Positions 41,520 to 53,073 are shown, numbered from the stretch's first letter. The stretch: 64,000 nt of DNA from Afipia sp049747295 (GCF_049747295.1 NZ_JBMHJM010000001.1:2108001-2172000), one strand, 5' to 3'. Numbers and translations: made by a program. The notes: generated by a model from the letters alone, not told the origin.

Positions 41520-42191
41520 ATGGGACAGACCATTACATTGACCGCATCAGACGGCTTCAAACTGGGGGCCTATCGTGCCGACCCCACCTCGGCTCCGAAG
41601 GGCGCAGTTGTCGTTATCCAGGAAATCTTCGGCGTCAATTCGCATATCCGCAACATCTGCGATCGGTTGGCGAATGAAGGCTATGTCGCGATTGCGCCCG
41701 CGATCTTCGATCGCATCGAGCCCAACTTCCAGTCCGGCTATTCGCCGGATGAAGTCGCCGTCGCGCGTAAATTTGTCGCCAATCCCGACTGGACCGCCAT
41801 GTTGCGCGATACGCAGGCCGCCATCGACGTGGCGAGGGGCAGCGGGCCGGTCGGCATTATCGGTTTTTGCCTCGGCGGCAGCATTGCCTATGCAGCGGCG
41901 ACCAAACTGACCGGCCTCAAGGCCGCGGTCGGCTATTACGGCGGCGCCGTGGTGCGCTTTGCGGACGACAAGCCGACCGTCCCGACGCAGCTTCATTTTG
42001 GTGAAAAGGACAGCGGCATTCCGCTCACCGATGTCGAAACGATTAAAGCCAAGCGGCCGGAGGTGGAGATCTTCATTTATCCGGGGGCGCAGCACGGTTT
42101 CGGCTGCGACGAACGCGCGAGTTACGACAAGGCAAGCTCCGATCTCGCCTGGAAGCGCAGCCTCGCGTTCTTCGCCGCGCATTTAAAGTAA
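41520..42191 (+). CDS. Dienelactone hydrolase family protein
   Basis: 223 residues, alpha/beta hydrolase. The catalytic triad of the family is intact: Cys117 in 'GFCLGG', Asp164 in 'FGEKDSGIP' and His192 in 'PGAQHGFGCDE'. 'VVIQEIFGVNSHIRNICDRL' is the oxyanion region. Cytoplasmic hydrolase; the substrate may be a dienelactone or another ester. AAGGACC precedes the ATG. No aromatic pathway genes are beside it. Confidence 0.88.
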   Translation: MGQTITLTASDGFKLGAYRADPTSAPKGAVVVIQEIFGVNSHIRNICDRLANEGYVAIAPAIFDRIEPNFQSGYSPDEVAVARKFVANPDWTAMLRDTQAAIDVARGSGPVGIIGFCLGGSIAYAAATKLTGLKAAVGYYGGAVVRFADDKPTVPTQLHFGEKDSGIPLTDVETIKAKRPEVEIFIYPGAQHGFGCDERASYDKASSDLAWKRSLAFFAAHLK

Positions 42192-42216
42192 CACCGCTGC
42201 AGTAAGACGTGGCATT

Positions 42217-42237
42217 GGGATGAGAGCAACTCATCCC
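42217..42237. terminator. Hairpin between convergent hydrolase and Wza-like genes
   Basis: GGGATGAG (42217-42224) pairs with CTCATCCC (42230-42237), loop AGCAA. No clear T-run. Confidence 0.6.
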
Positions 42238-42251
42238 ACCCTCTCCGGCTC

Positions 42252-42818
42252 TTAAAACCACCGCTCCCCGATGACGATCGTGTCGCCGGGCTTCAGATAA
42301 GTGGCTGGCGGTACGGTGGCGCGCTGGGTGCCGGCGCCGCCGGTGCGCGTCAGCGCCATTGAATCACGCTGGGCTCGCGGCGTGAATCCACCCGCAATCG
42401 CCACGGCGCTTTCGACCGTCATGTTCGGCACGTAAGGATACTGTCCGGGAGCCGTGACCTCGCCGAGGATAAAGAAGGGCCGATAGGTTTCGACTTCAGC
42501 GGCCACATAAGGCTCGCGCAGATAGTTCTTTTTCAGTCGCGCCGTGACCGCGGCCGCCAACTCAGCGGGCGTCAAACCACGAGCGCTAACTCCGCCGATC
42601 AGCGGCATGGTGATCGCCCCGCCGGCATCGACCGTATAAGTGTTGGTCAGACCTTCCTGCCCATAGACGACGATCCGCAGCCGATCGCCGGCATCCAGCC
42701 GATAGGGCTCATCGACGGCAGCATAGGCGGAGGCGATGGGCGCGGCCGGACGCATGCAACCGGACACCGCGAAGGCACACAGAAAAACAGCGATCAGCGG
42801 TAATCGAGACGCGCGCAT
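42252..42818 (-). CDS. Polysaccharide export lipoprotein (Wza/GumB family, short)
   Basis: 188 residues. Lipoprotein signal 'LCAFAVSGCMRP' with the lipid-bearing Cys. 'YRLDAGDRLRIVVYGQEGLT' opens the Poly_export domain and 'FFILGEVTAPGQYPYVPNMT' the SLBB domain. It would form an outer-membrane exopolysaccharide channel. It is shorter than full Wza (about 380 residues) and has no wzc or glycosyltransferase genes beside it. A 9-bp hairpin ends at the ribosome site GGAG, just before the ATG at 42818, and could hide that site. Confidence 0.82.
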   Translation of the reverse strand: MRASRLPLIAVFLCAFAVSGCMRPAAPIASAYAAVDEPYRLDAGDRLRIVVYGQEGLTNTYTVDAGGAITMPLIGGVSARGLTPAELAAAVTARLKKNYLREPYVAAEVETYRPFFILGEVTAPGQYPYVPNMTVESAVAIAGGFTPRAQRDSMALTRTGGAGTQRATVPPATYLKPGDTIVIGERWF

Positions 42819-42826
42819 GAAACGCT

Positions 42827-42851
42827 CCGGGCCTGCTCTGAACAGGCCCGG
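42827..42851 (-). repeat. Hairpin overlapping the ribosome site of the Wza-like gene
   Basis: CCGGGCCTG (42827-42835) pairs fully with CAGGCCCGG (42843-42851). On the minus strand its last two G bases belong to the GGAG ribosome site. No T-run follows. It could be a translation switch or the terminator of msrA, 77 bp upstream. Confidence 0.65.
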
Positions 42852-42927
42852 TTTGCAGTTGGTATGGTTAAGAAAGGGTAAGCAGCAACCGAGCCCCTCT
42901 GGGAACCCGAGTTGGTAACGCAAGCGC

Positions 42928-43584
42928 TTAAGCGCTGACGCCGACCCCGATCGGGCACGACACGCCGGTGCCGCCCAGACCGCAATAACCGCCCGGATTT
43001 TTCGCCAGATACTGCTGGTGATAATCCTCGGCAAAGTAGAACTCGCCAGCCGGCGCGATCTCGGTGGTGATCGCATCGTATCCCTTGGCGGCAAGCGCCT
43101 TGCCGTACGCGGCCTGCGACGCCAGTGCAGCCTTCATCTGAGCATCGCTCATGGTGTAAATCGCGGAGCGATACTGTGTCCCGATGTCGTTGCCCTGACG
43201 CATGCCCTGGGTCGGGTTATGGCTTTCCCAGAACGTCTTCAGCAGATCGTCGTAAGAGATTTTCTTCGGATCGAAGACCACCAACACCGCTTCGGTGTGG
43301 CCGGTTCGGCCCGAGCACGTCTCTTCATAAGTCGGGTTTGGCGTCGAGCCGCCGGCATAGCCAACCGCCGTGACGTAGACTCCATCGCCGAGCTCCCAGA
43401 ACTTGCGCTCTGCGCCCCAAAAACAGCCAAGGCCGAAGACCGCGGTCTCAAGGCCCTCAGGATAAGGCCCCTTCAGCGGATGGCCATTGACGAAATGGGT
43501 TTTCGCAGTGGGAAGCGGCGCTGCGCGGCCGGGCAGCGCGTCTGCCGCAGTTGGGATCTCAAGAGATTTGCGCATAAAGAACAT
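42928..43584 (-). CDS. msrA: Peptide-methionine (S)-S-oxide reductase
   Basis: 218 residues. Active site 'GLGCFWGAE' with Cys54, followed by 'TAVGYAGGSTPNPTYEETCS' and 'TEAVLVVFDP'. A C-terminal Cys in 'GYCGLGGTGVSCP' can resolve the disulfide. Repairs oxidised methionine with thioredoxin. GGAGGAA precedes the ATG. The N-terminal 45 residues are an extension common in alphaproteobacterial MsrA. Confidence 0.95.
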   Translation of the reverse strand: MFFMRKSLEIPTAADALPGRAAPLPTAKTHFVNGHPLKGPYPEGLETAVFGLGCFWGAERKFWELGDGVYVTAVGYAGGSTPNPTYEETCSGRTGHTEAVLVVFDPKKISYDDLLKTFWESHNPTQGMRQGNDIGTQYRSAIYTMSDAQMKAALASQAAYGKALAAKGYDAITTEIAPAGEFYFAEDYHQQYLAKNPGGYCGLGGTGVSCPIGVGVSA

Positions 43585-43728
43585 CGCTCAATTCCTCCGT
43601 GGATCACTTATATATGTATCTACGCAAGATACGGCAGGATGTTACGCCTGCGCCGCGCCATCATATGTTTGGCATCGCCCCTGACATCGGAACGAATGCT
43701 GTCTGCGCACACAAGCGGAGTTGCGGAG

Positions 43729-44046
43729 TTAGTGCCGCGAGTAGCCGATCAGCGGCTTGCCGGGCCGAAACAGCAACATGAGTAAGATGCCTAAAACGCC
43801 CATCACGGCCCAGGCCGGCTGATTGAGAAGCACCTTGATGACCGCATTCCATAAGAGCGGCGAGAAACTTTCAACCATGCTCTGCACAGCGTGCTGACTT
43901 CCCTGGTTGATGTCGTTCCACAATTCGCCAAGCCGTGTCAGCCGGACGGTCTGATCGGCGATCGAGCGCGCCCCGTCGTAAACCAGGGCAAGGAACCCGA
44001 GGACCAGCAATACCAGCCCGATCAGTCGAAAAAAGCCGCGGATCAT
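43729..44046 (-). CDS. Small two-span membrane protein, hypothetical
   Basis: 105 residues. Two membrane segments: 'FFRLIGLVLLVLGFLALVY' and 'AWAVMGVLGILLMLLF', joined by about 50 polar residues, ending in 'RPGKPLIGYSRH'. No family recognised with certainty; similar proteins stand beside rpsT in related genomes as far as I recall. The ATG at 44046 is preceded by a G-rich site. Confidence 0.6.
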   Translation of the reverse strand: MIRGFFRLIGLVLLVLGFLALVYDGARSIADQTVRLTRLGELWNDINQGSQHAVQSMVESFSPLLWNAVIKVLLNQPAWAVMGVLGILLMLLFRPGKPLIGYSRH

Positions 44047-44360
44047 CACCCACCCCACACTAAGCCGGCCACGGCTCCCCAACCGCCCGGCAGCCCCGCC
44101 ATACCGCCCCGATCAGCCAAATTCAACGGTAACGGGGCCCAAAAGCCGCGTTCCGTGGTCCGAATCAGGCCTGGAAATCGTTGACGCTGCAAACAGGTAT
44201 CCTTATAACAGCCTCCGACTGGCGGTGGGCGCAATCCTGCCGCCGATGTTCTTTGAGAAGAACCTTTTCAAGGACAACTGGATTTTCACCCATCATCGGC
44301 CGAACGGTCGATATCGATCAGGCTGGCGGTCTGAGCCGCAGCCTGAAGGACCGAGAGCAC
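44047..44360. other. Upstream region of rpsT
   Basis: 314 bp. It should hold the promoter of rpsT and of the divergent small membrane protein. The long leader before the rpsT ATG could carry S20 autoregulation, but I see no clear structure. Confidence 0.4.
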
Positions 44361-44627
44361 ATGGCCAATACCACCTCTGCGAAGAAGGCGACGCGCAAGA
44401 TTGCCCGCCGTACTCTGATCAACAAGTCGCGTCGCACCCAAATGCGCGGCGCGGTTCGCACCGTTGAAGACGCGATCAAGAAGGGCGACCGCAACGCGGC
44501 CGTCGAAGCAATGAAGCACGCCGAGCCCGAACTGATGCAGGCTGCTCGGCGCAACATCATTCACAAGAACAATGCGAGCCGGAAGGTGTCACGCCTGACG
44601 CACGCAATCGCCAAGCTTGCGCAGTGA
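44361..44627 (+). CDS. rpsT: 30S ribosomal protein S20
   Basis: 88 residues, typical for S20. The start 'MANTTSAKKATRKIARRTL', 'NKSRRTQMRGAVRTVEDAI' and the end 'ASRKVSRLTHAIAKLAQ' match the family. It binds 16S rRNA in the small subunit. The frame remains open upstream to 44181, but the conserved N-terminus and AAGGACC-like site fix the ATG at 44361. Followed by a strong terminator; dnaA lies 1.3 kb downstream, the usual order in this order of bacteria. Confidence 0.97.
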   Translation: MANTTSAKKATRKIARRTLINKSRRTQMRGAVRTVEDAIKKGDRNAAVEAMKHAEPELMQAARRNIIHKNNASRKVSRLTHAIAKLAQ

Positions 44628-44657
44628 TCTGACCGATCAAGTCAAAACGATCTTTTC

Positions 44658-44691
44658 AAAGCCCGGCTTCTCTGCCGGGCTTTTGTTTTTT
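44658..44691 (+). terminator. Strong intrinsic terminator of rpsT
   Basis: AAAGCCCGGC, loop TTCTCT, GCCGGGCTTT, then TGTTTTTT. Perfect stem and T-tract. Confidence 0.95.
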
Positions 44692-45951
44692 CAAGACCAG
44701 ACGTTCCTCACGCGACGTCATCATCAACGTAGCTGACGATTGACGATGCTGCTCATGCCACATCGTCGCACGTGATGTTGTCTTTGCCGATCAAACCATG
44801 ATGCGGACGCGCACGCGGTAACCATGCGGTCTTTCTGTCACCGCCATCCAACGTCAGAACGCTTGACGTATCGACGATACGGTATCGCACTCGCACACCG
44901 ATTCGACGGCGATGTTTGCAAAACGCAGCGGACAATGATGTTTGCAAATTGCAAGCCCGTATTCATACGGAAGCCGTGGATGACTCGGGAGTTACCCTGT
45001 TTCGTTGAACAGGAAAATGCACGACTCGTTAGCTACTTATCGGCATAGCGACGCACACCACTTTCAAAACGCGGTCGCGCCCGGATCAAACATAAACAAT
45101 TTATGAATTTCTTTTGTGCGGGCCGCACCTATGTGACAGTTGTCCAACGTTACGAATCTCTGCGCAGATTCAAAACCTTGCTGTTCTGTCACAGCGCACA
45201 ATGCGTTTCGCAGTGCGGGTAAATCGAAACACACGCACGCGGAGCAAAATCAATTTCGTTGCGAGACACGACGCCTCGTGTATTTCTTATTCCGTCGCGC
45301 CACCTGCGGCTCTTTTGATCAGTGCGGTCTAAGAACTGGGGTGGGCGTGCAAGTAAGATACGGTCTGCACGTTAGCGACGCTTTCCAAGCGATGGTCGAG
45401 TTCAACCTCATGTGGTTTATGAGATCGGCTTGCCGTGGCGAAATTTCTCCGGTCGTGAATTTCCGATGTGCGGGACACGGCAACAACGAAGGAGAAGGCC
45501 CACGGGACGGGTCACTTGGAAGGTGGAATGTTGAAGGACGGGGTTGGGTAGTAAGACGGGCGGCAGCGCAAACCTGAACAGTGAATTGTTCGGGATGCAA
45601 AATCGAATTTTTGACACATCAACACGACAGCAACTTGTCGCGATTTCCTACGCGACAGGAGGGGGAGCTTTCATGTCCATCAAACAGAAGCAGCCAGAAA
45701 ATCTAAAGACATTTTCAATCGGCAATCCCATTTCAAAGACATTCTTCGCGCTCAACGTTTCCTGCGCGCCATCCGCGTCTGACGGTTCTTCACCTCACAG
45801 TACGCGCTAACCCACCGCGTTTCCTTTCGAGTTCCCGGCGGAGTCGACGGCAGTCAATGCCGAACGATGTTCTGTCCGTGAACGATGGAACCGCCGTCGG
45901 ACAAATCACCCTACAGACGAAACCAATCCAACGAGAAAAGTCAGAGCTCAA
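44692..45951. other. Long rpsT-dnaA intergenic region
   Basis: 1.26 kb, less GC-rich than the genes around it, without a long supported gene. It contains a 12-bp direct repeat GATGTTTGCAAA (44911-44922 and 44937-44948), a 13-bp near-palindrome CGATACGGTATCG (44874-44886), an AT-rich patch near 45090-45115, TTGACA at 45611, a hairpin TGTCGCG/CGCGACA (45636-45657) and a possible 45-codon leader gene. A good DnaA-box match is lacking; the best is two mismatches at 44986. It may hold dnaA promoters and possibly part of an origin. Confidence 0.5.
45673..45810 (+). CDS. Possible 45-residue leader peptide before dnaA
   Basis: AGGAGGGGG stands six bases before the ATG, the strongest ribosome site in the region, and a 7-bp hairpin ends just before it. 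The product 'MSIKQKQPENLKTFSIGNPI...' has no recognised domain. It ends 141 bp before dnaA. It might be a regulatory leader or a false signal. Confidence 0.35.
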   Translation: MSIKQKQPENLKTFSIGNPISKTFFALNVSCAPSASDGSSPHSTR

Positions 45952-47391
45952 ATGACAGACGTGGCAAACAACGAACAAAATCACTGGAACCGGGTAAAGG
46001 GACGCCTCCGCACCAACGTCGGTGAAGATGTCTACACCAGTTGGTTTGCGCGGATGGATCTTGAGCGGATTCAGGACGACAGCGTGCACCTGTCGGTTCC
46101 CACCAAGTTTCTCAAGAGCTGGATTCAGGCACATTATGCAGAGCGCGTGCTGAGCTGCTGGCAGGCTGAACTGCCCGAGGTCAGCCGTGTCGACCTGACC
46201 GTGCGCAGCGCGGTGCGCGCCCCGGCGCCAGCGAAGGACGTCAAACCGGCAATTGAAGAACGCCGTCCGGAGCGCCTGGACAACCGGCCTATCCCCGAAC
46301 TACGCGCCACCGCCACCGTTCCGGTGTCAGCCAATCATGACGCGCTTGGCGGCTCGCCGCTCGACCCACGCCTGACATTCTCATCGTTCGTCACGGGCCG
46401 CTCGAACACCCTGGCACTCGCGGCAGCGCGTCAGGTTGCGGAAGGCCGGCATGGCGATCCGGTGATGTTCAATCCGCTCTACATTCACGCAGGTGTTGGC
46501 CTCGGCAAAACCCATTTGCTGCAGGCCGTCACCTGGGCGGGCAACTCCAGCTCCGATCGCAAGGTGCTGTATCTGACGGCCGAGAAGTTCATGTACGGCT
46601 TCGTTGCCGCGCTGAAGTCGCAGACGGCACTCGCATTCAAAGAAGCACTGCGCGGCATCGACGTGCTGGTGATCGACGACCTGCAATTCCTGCAGGGGAA
46701 ATCGACCCAATCGGAGTTCTGCCACACCCTCAACGCTTTGATCGATGCCGGACGTCAGGTTGTGATTGCAGCCGACCGGCCGCCGTCAGATCTGGAAAGC
46801 CTGGATGACCGGGTGCGTTCGCGCCTGGCAGGCGGCCTCGTGGTCGAGATGGGCTCGCTTGGCGAGGAGCTTCGGCTCGAAATTCTGAAGTCGCGCGTGA
46901 CGGCCGCGAGGGTGCATCACGCGTCCTTCGATGTCCCGCTTCCGGTGCTCGATTATCTGGCAAAGACCATTACGCATAATGGCCGTGACCTCGAGGGCGC
47001 GATCAATCGTCTGCTCGCGCACAGCAAACTCAATGCCACGGCGGTGACGCTGGAAATGGCTGAGCGCGAGGTCCGCGATCTGGTGCGGCCGCAAGAGCCC
47101 AAGCGGGTCAAGATCGAGGACATTCAACGGGTCGTCGCCCGTCAGTACAATGTCAGCCGGTCGGACCTGCTGTCGTCACGCCGTACCGCCAACGTGGTTC
47201 GCCCGCGCCAGGTTGCGATGTATCTGGCGAAGACCCTGACGCTGCGTTCGCTCCCCGAGATCGGTCGCCGGTTTGGCGGTCGGGACCACACCACTGTGCT
47301 CCACGCGGTCCGCAAGATCGAATCCCTGGTCTCCAAGGACCTTACGCTGTCCGACGAAGTCGAGCTCCTGAAGCGCCAGCTTCAGGAATAA
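45952..47391 (+). CDS. dnaA: Chromosomal replication initiator DnaA
   Basis: 479 residues. Domain I 'WNRVKGRLRTNVGEDVYTSW' at the front, a variable domain II to about residue 130, then the AAA+ domain: 'RSNTLALAAARQVAEG', Walker A 'GVGLGKTHLLQAV', Walker B 'VLVIDDLQFLQGK'. The C-terminal DNA-binding domain ends with the signature 'GGRDHTTVLHAVRKIE'. It binds DnaA boxes and opens oriC; it also regulates its own gene in many bacteria. First gene of the dnaA-dnaN-recF-gyrB run. Confidence 0.98.
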   Translation: MTDVANNEQNHWNRVKGRLRTNVGEDVYTSWFARMDLERIQDDSVHLSVPTKFLKSWIQAHYAERVLSCWQAELPEVSRVDLTVRSAVRAPAPAKDVKPAIEERRPERLDNRPIPELRATATVPVSANHDALGGSPLDPRLTFSSFVTGRSNTLALAAARQVAEGRHGDPVMFNPLYIHAGVGLGKTHLLQAVTWAGNSSSDRKVLYLTAEKFMYGFVAALKSQTALAFKEALRGIDVLVIDDLQFLQGKSTQSEFCHTLNALIDAGRQVVIAADRPPSDLESLDDRVRSRLAGGLVVEMGSLGEELRLEILKSRVTAARVHHASFDVPLPVLDYLAKTITHNGRDLEGAINRLLAHSKLNATAVTLEMAEREVRDLVRPQEPKRVKIEDIQRVVARQYNVSRSDLLSSRRTANVVRPRQVAMYLAKTLTLRSLPEIGRRFGGRDHTTVLHAVRKIESLVSKDLTLSDEVELLKRQLQE

Positions 47392-47440
47392 CAAAGGGGA
47401 AACGCGCAGTTACGGCGCTCGTCGCCCTTGCGCTCAGCCC

Positions 47441-47449
47441 TTATCCACG
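47441..47449 (+). promoter_or_regulatory. DnaA-box-like site between dnaA and dnaN
   Basis: TTATCCACG differs from the consensus TTATCCACA by one base. It lies 50 bp after the dnaA stop. A single box is weak evidence of an origin. Confidence 0.4.
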
Positions 47450-47615
47450 CCACCTTGCGGTCCCCCATGGACCCGGCCAAAATCATTTTGGCTGGGCCAT
47501 GGGCGTCAGTCGCCGTGGCGGCCTCCGCCCGGCATCTTCATCGCGCGTCTTCCGTAAGGGGACACGGTTTTACGGCCGACGCGCAGACACTTGCTTGGGA
47601 TCGGGCGGATTTGTC

Positions 47616-48734
47616 ATGAAAGTTACCGTCGAGCGCGCACAACTCCTGAAATCGCTAGGCCATGTCCATCGTGTGGTGGAGCGGCGCAACACGATTCCGA
47701 TCCTGGGCAACGTGCTGATCCGCGCCGAAAAGTCGCGCCTCAGCCTGAAGGCCACCGACCTCGATCTCGAAGTGACCGAAACGCTGGCGGCAGAGACCGG
47801 CACCGCAGGTTCGACCACGGTGCCCGCCCATATGTTCTACGACATTGTGCGCAAGCTGCCTGACGGATCGCAAATCATGCTCGAAGCCGATGGCGACCGA
47901 TCGGTTCTCGCCATCCGCGCCGGCCGTTCGCGCTTCACGTTGCAGACCCTGCCCGAGAGCGATTTCCCCGACCTCGCGGCCGGTGACATGACGCATGCCT
48001 TCGCACTGGCCGCATCAGACATGAAGCGCCTGATCGACCGCACCCAGTTCGCGATTTCAACGGAAGAAACACGCTACTACCTCAACGGCATCTACCTGCA
48101 CGCCGCCGGCACGGCGAAGGACGCGACACTTCGCGCGGTCGCAACCGACGGCCATCGTCTCGCGCAGGTCGATCTGCCGTTGCCTCCAAACGCAGACGGC
48201 ATGCCGGGCGTGATCGTTCCTCGCAAAACGGTCGGCGAAGTCCAGCGCCTGATCGAAAACAATGATGAGGAGCTCAAGATCGAGCTTTCGCAGGGCAAGA
48301 TCCGTTTCACCATCGCCGACGTGGTGCTGACCTCGAAACTGATCGACGGCACCTTCCCCGACTACGGGCGCGTCATTCCGCAAAACAATGACAAGCAGCT
48401 TCTCGTCGACAAGAAAGACTTCGAAGCCGCGGTGGATCGCGTATCGACCATTTCCAGCGAACGCGGACGCGCGGTGAAACTGTCTCTTGCTCCAGGCAAG
48501 CTGGTGCTGTCCGTCACCAATCCGGACTCGGGAAGCGCAACCGAAGAGCTCGAGGTGGAATACGCGTCCGACGCGCTCGATATCGGCTTCAACTCGCGCT
48601 ATCTGCTCGATATTGCCGCGCAGATCGAGGGCGAAGTGGCCGTGCTCCGCCTTGCCGATCCTGGTTCGCCGACGCTGGTGCAGGACAAGGACAACAAAGG
48701 CGCGCTCTACGTGCTGATGCCGATGCGGGTGTGA
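47616..48734 (+). CDS. dnaN: DNA polymerase III beta sliding clamp
   Basis: 372 residues, normal length. Three clamp domains; 'MKVTVERAQLLKSLGHVHRV' and 'VVERRNTIPILGNVLI' at the front, 'RAVATDGHRLAQVDLP' in domain II and the end 'YVLMPMRV', the C-terminal clamp-loader face. The ring tethers polymerase III to DNA. The ATG at 47616 agrees with the conserved N-terminus; upstream in-frame codons are not family-like. Confidence 0.98.
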   Translation: MKVTVERAQLLKSLGHVHRVVERRNTIPILGNVLIRAEKSRLSLKATDLDLEVTETLAAETGTAGSTTVPAHMFYDIVRKLPDGSQIMLEADGDRSVLAIRAGRSRFTLQTLPESDFPDLAAGDMTHAFALAASDMKRLIDRTQFAISTEETRYYLNGIYLHAAGTAKDATLRAVATDGHRLAQVDLPLPPNADGMPGVIVPRKTVGEVQRLIENNDEELKIELSQGKIRFTIADVVLTSKLIDGTFPDYGRVIPQNNDKQLLVDKKDFEAAVDRVSTISSERGRAVKLSLAPGKLVLSVTNPDSGSATEELEVEYASDALDIGFNSRYLLDIAAQIEGEVAVLRLADPGSPTLVQDKDNKGALYVLMPMRV

Positions 48735-48765
48735 GGACTTTTTGTTCTGATATTTCGTCCCTAGA

Positions 48766-48808
48766 TGCGTCATGGCCGGGCTCGTCCCGGCCATCCACGT
48801 CTTCGGGC
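48766..48808. repeat. Dispersed palindromic repeat between dnaN and recF
   Basis: ATGGCCGGG-CTCGT-CCCGGCCAT (48772-48794) is a perfect 9-bp inverted repeat followed by CCACGTCTTCGG. When translated it gives 'MAGLVPAIHVF', a peptide seen again and again as a false gene in Bradyrhizobium genomes, so it is a REP-like element. Confidence 0.75.
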
Positions 48809-48868
48809 GCCTCTCAGGACGTAGCTGCCGGCTTTACGGCCACAAGACGGCGACAGAGTTCTTGATCG

Positions 48869-50008
48869 ATGACAGCCTCCCGTATCCTGCGTCTCAGCCT
48901 GACGCACTTCCGCAACTACCGCGCGGCCAGCCTGGAAACGGCCAGCAACGTCGTCGTTCTGGTGGGCGCCAATGGCGCAGGCAAGACCAACTGTCTGGAA
49001 GCGATCTCATTTCTCTCGCCCGGCCGCGGGTTGCGGCGCGCCACCCTGGAGGATGTCGCCGATAATCAAGGCGATGGCTCATGGGCTGTGTCGGCAACGG
49101 TCGAAGGCGAACTTGGTCTGTCCACACTCGGCACCGGGATCGATGCACCAGCGTCCGAAGGCGCGTCATCACCCCGCCGCTGCCGCATCGACCGCGAACC
49201 CGTACCTTCAGCGACAGCCTTTGCTGATTATCTGCGCATGGTGTGGCTGACGCCCGCCATGGATGGGTTGTTCATGGGCGCGGCATCCGAGCGGCGACGG
49301 TTCTTCGACCGCCTCGTGCTGGCCATCGACAGTGACCATTCAAGCCGCGTATCCGCGCTGGATCGCGCCCTGCGCTCGCGGAACCGGTTGCTCGAGGACC
49401 GCAATTTCGACCCACACTGGTGCGAGGCCATTGAACGCGAGACCGCGGAACTTGCGGTTGCTGTCGCGGCTCAACGCGGCCAGACCCTGCAAAGGCTCGC
49501 GGCAACGCTGGCTGCGCGGGGCAGCCAGTCGCCTTTTCCGTCCGCTCTGATCGCCCTCGACGGCTGGATGGAAAACGCGCTTCTGACCGAGACCGCCACT
49601 GCCGTGGAAGACCGCTACAGGGAGATCCTGCGCGAAGGCCGCCTGAAAGACGCCGCCGCCGGGCGAACGCTCAACGGACCCCATCTGACCGATCTGCAAG
49701 TCGTCTATGCGCCGAAAAACATGCCGGCACGCGACGCCTCCACCGGTGAACAAAAGGCGCTGCTGATCGGTCTCGTCCTCGCGCACGCGAATCTCGTCGC
49801 GGAGATGACCGGCATCACCCCGCTGTTGCTGCTCGATGAAGTCGTCGCCCATCTCGATCCGAACCGCCGTGGGGCGCTGTTCACCGAGCTTGCGAAGCTC
49901 GGAGCACAAGTCTGGCTGACAGGCGCAGACCCGGCTGCCTTCGCGAACATGGGCGTCGATGCCGATATTTTCGATGTCGACGGCGGACGCGTCACACGCC
50001 GCGCGTAG
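48869..50008 (+). CDS. recF: DNA replication and repair protein RecF
   Basis: 379 residues. Walker A 'GANGAGKTNCLEAISFLSPG', preceded by the RecF opening 'LRLSLTHFRNYRAASLE'. 'GPHLTDLQVVYAPKNMPARD' leads to 'STGEQKALLIGLVLAHA' (signature) and Walker B 'LLLLDEVVAHLDPNRR'. An SMC-like ATPase that loads RecA at gaps. Its place after dnaN is classical. Confidence 0.96.
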   Translation: MTASRILRLSLTHFRNYRAASLETASNVVVLVGANGAGKTNCLEAISFLSPGRGLRRATLEDVADNQGDGSWAVSATVEGELGLSTLGTGIDAPASEGASSPRRCRIDREPVPSATAFADYLRMVWLTPAMDGLFMGAASERRRFFDRLVLAIDSDHSSRVSALDRALRSRNRLLEDRNFDPHWCEAIERETAELAVAVAAQRGQTLQRLAATLAARGSQSPFPSALIALDGWMENALLTETATAVEDRYREILREGRLKDAAAGRTLNGPHLTDLQVVYAPKNMPARDASTGEQKALLIGLVLAHANLVAEMTGITPLLLLDEVVAHLDPNRRGALFTELAKLGAQVWLTGADPAAFANMGVDADIFDVDGGRVTRRA

Positions 50009-50279
50009 AGATCCGCCTCGATAAACACCTCGATCGCGCGACCGACGTGGCGTTCAAATCATGCCTGCAAAACGCCCAAAATTGCGCCGTCGAATCATGC
50101 TTTCACAGCCGCTCGGAAAGGGCCGTTTGCGGGCTTGAAAATCGGCCAAAAAATCCCATCTATTCAAAGACTTGGTTGGCGCTAGTTTGCCCTATGCGGC
50201 CATCTGATTTCATGGCACAAATCGATGATCCGGGACGCGTTTCCGCGACCTCAATCGACCCACCTTCAAAGGCTCCAAT

Positions 50280-52717
<2,438 letters not shown>

Positions 52718-52721
<4 letters not shown>

Positions 52722-52745
52722 GCCGGCTGTAAAGCTGCGGCTCAC
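52718..52745 (+). terminator. Hairpin at the gyrB stop codon
   Basis: GTGAGCCG (52718-52725) pairs with CGGCTCAC (52738-52745); the stop TGA lies in the left arm. No T-run. The following 330 bp to the AraC gene show no supported gene, although the AraC frame stays open back to 52849. Confidence 0.6.
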
Positions 52746-53073
52746 CTCCACGTCGGCGAGAAGCGAAGCATCAGCGACCAGGGCTTAGTGTCACAAATCT
52801 GTCGCAGGCTTGCTCATCCTCACATGCCTGTGAACGAGCTCGCGATACTTGGTCCGGCGATGCAACCACCATTCGAAGCGGCTGTTCGTCAGCCAAGCTG
52901 ATGCCCTGCGATTCATAAATAAATTCAATAAAGCCGTCGCTGTCACAAAGCGGCGATCGACCGTCTACGCACTTCATGATCGAGAAGTCGTCGCTCGCTC
53001 AATTTTGCATATCTTAATTTGCCCATTATTTCCGGCAGACCTTGGTAGCAGGTCGCTGGAGTGTTTTGCTCGC

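Noticed and set aside
48772..49065. Short frame starting 'MAGLVPAIHVF' between dnaN and recF
   Set aside because: It begins in a dispersed palindromic repeat and runs into recF in another frame; a common false gene in this group.
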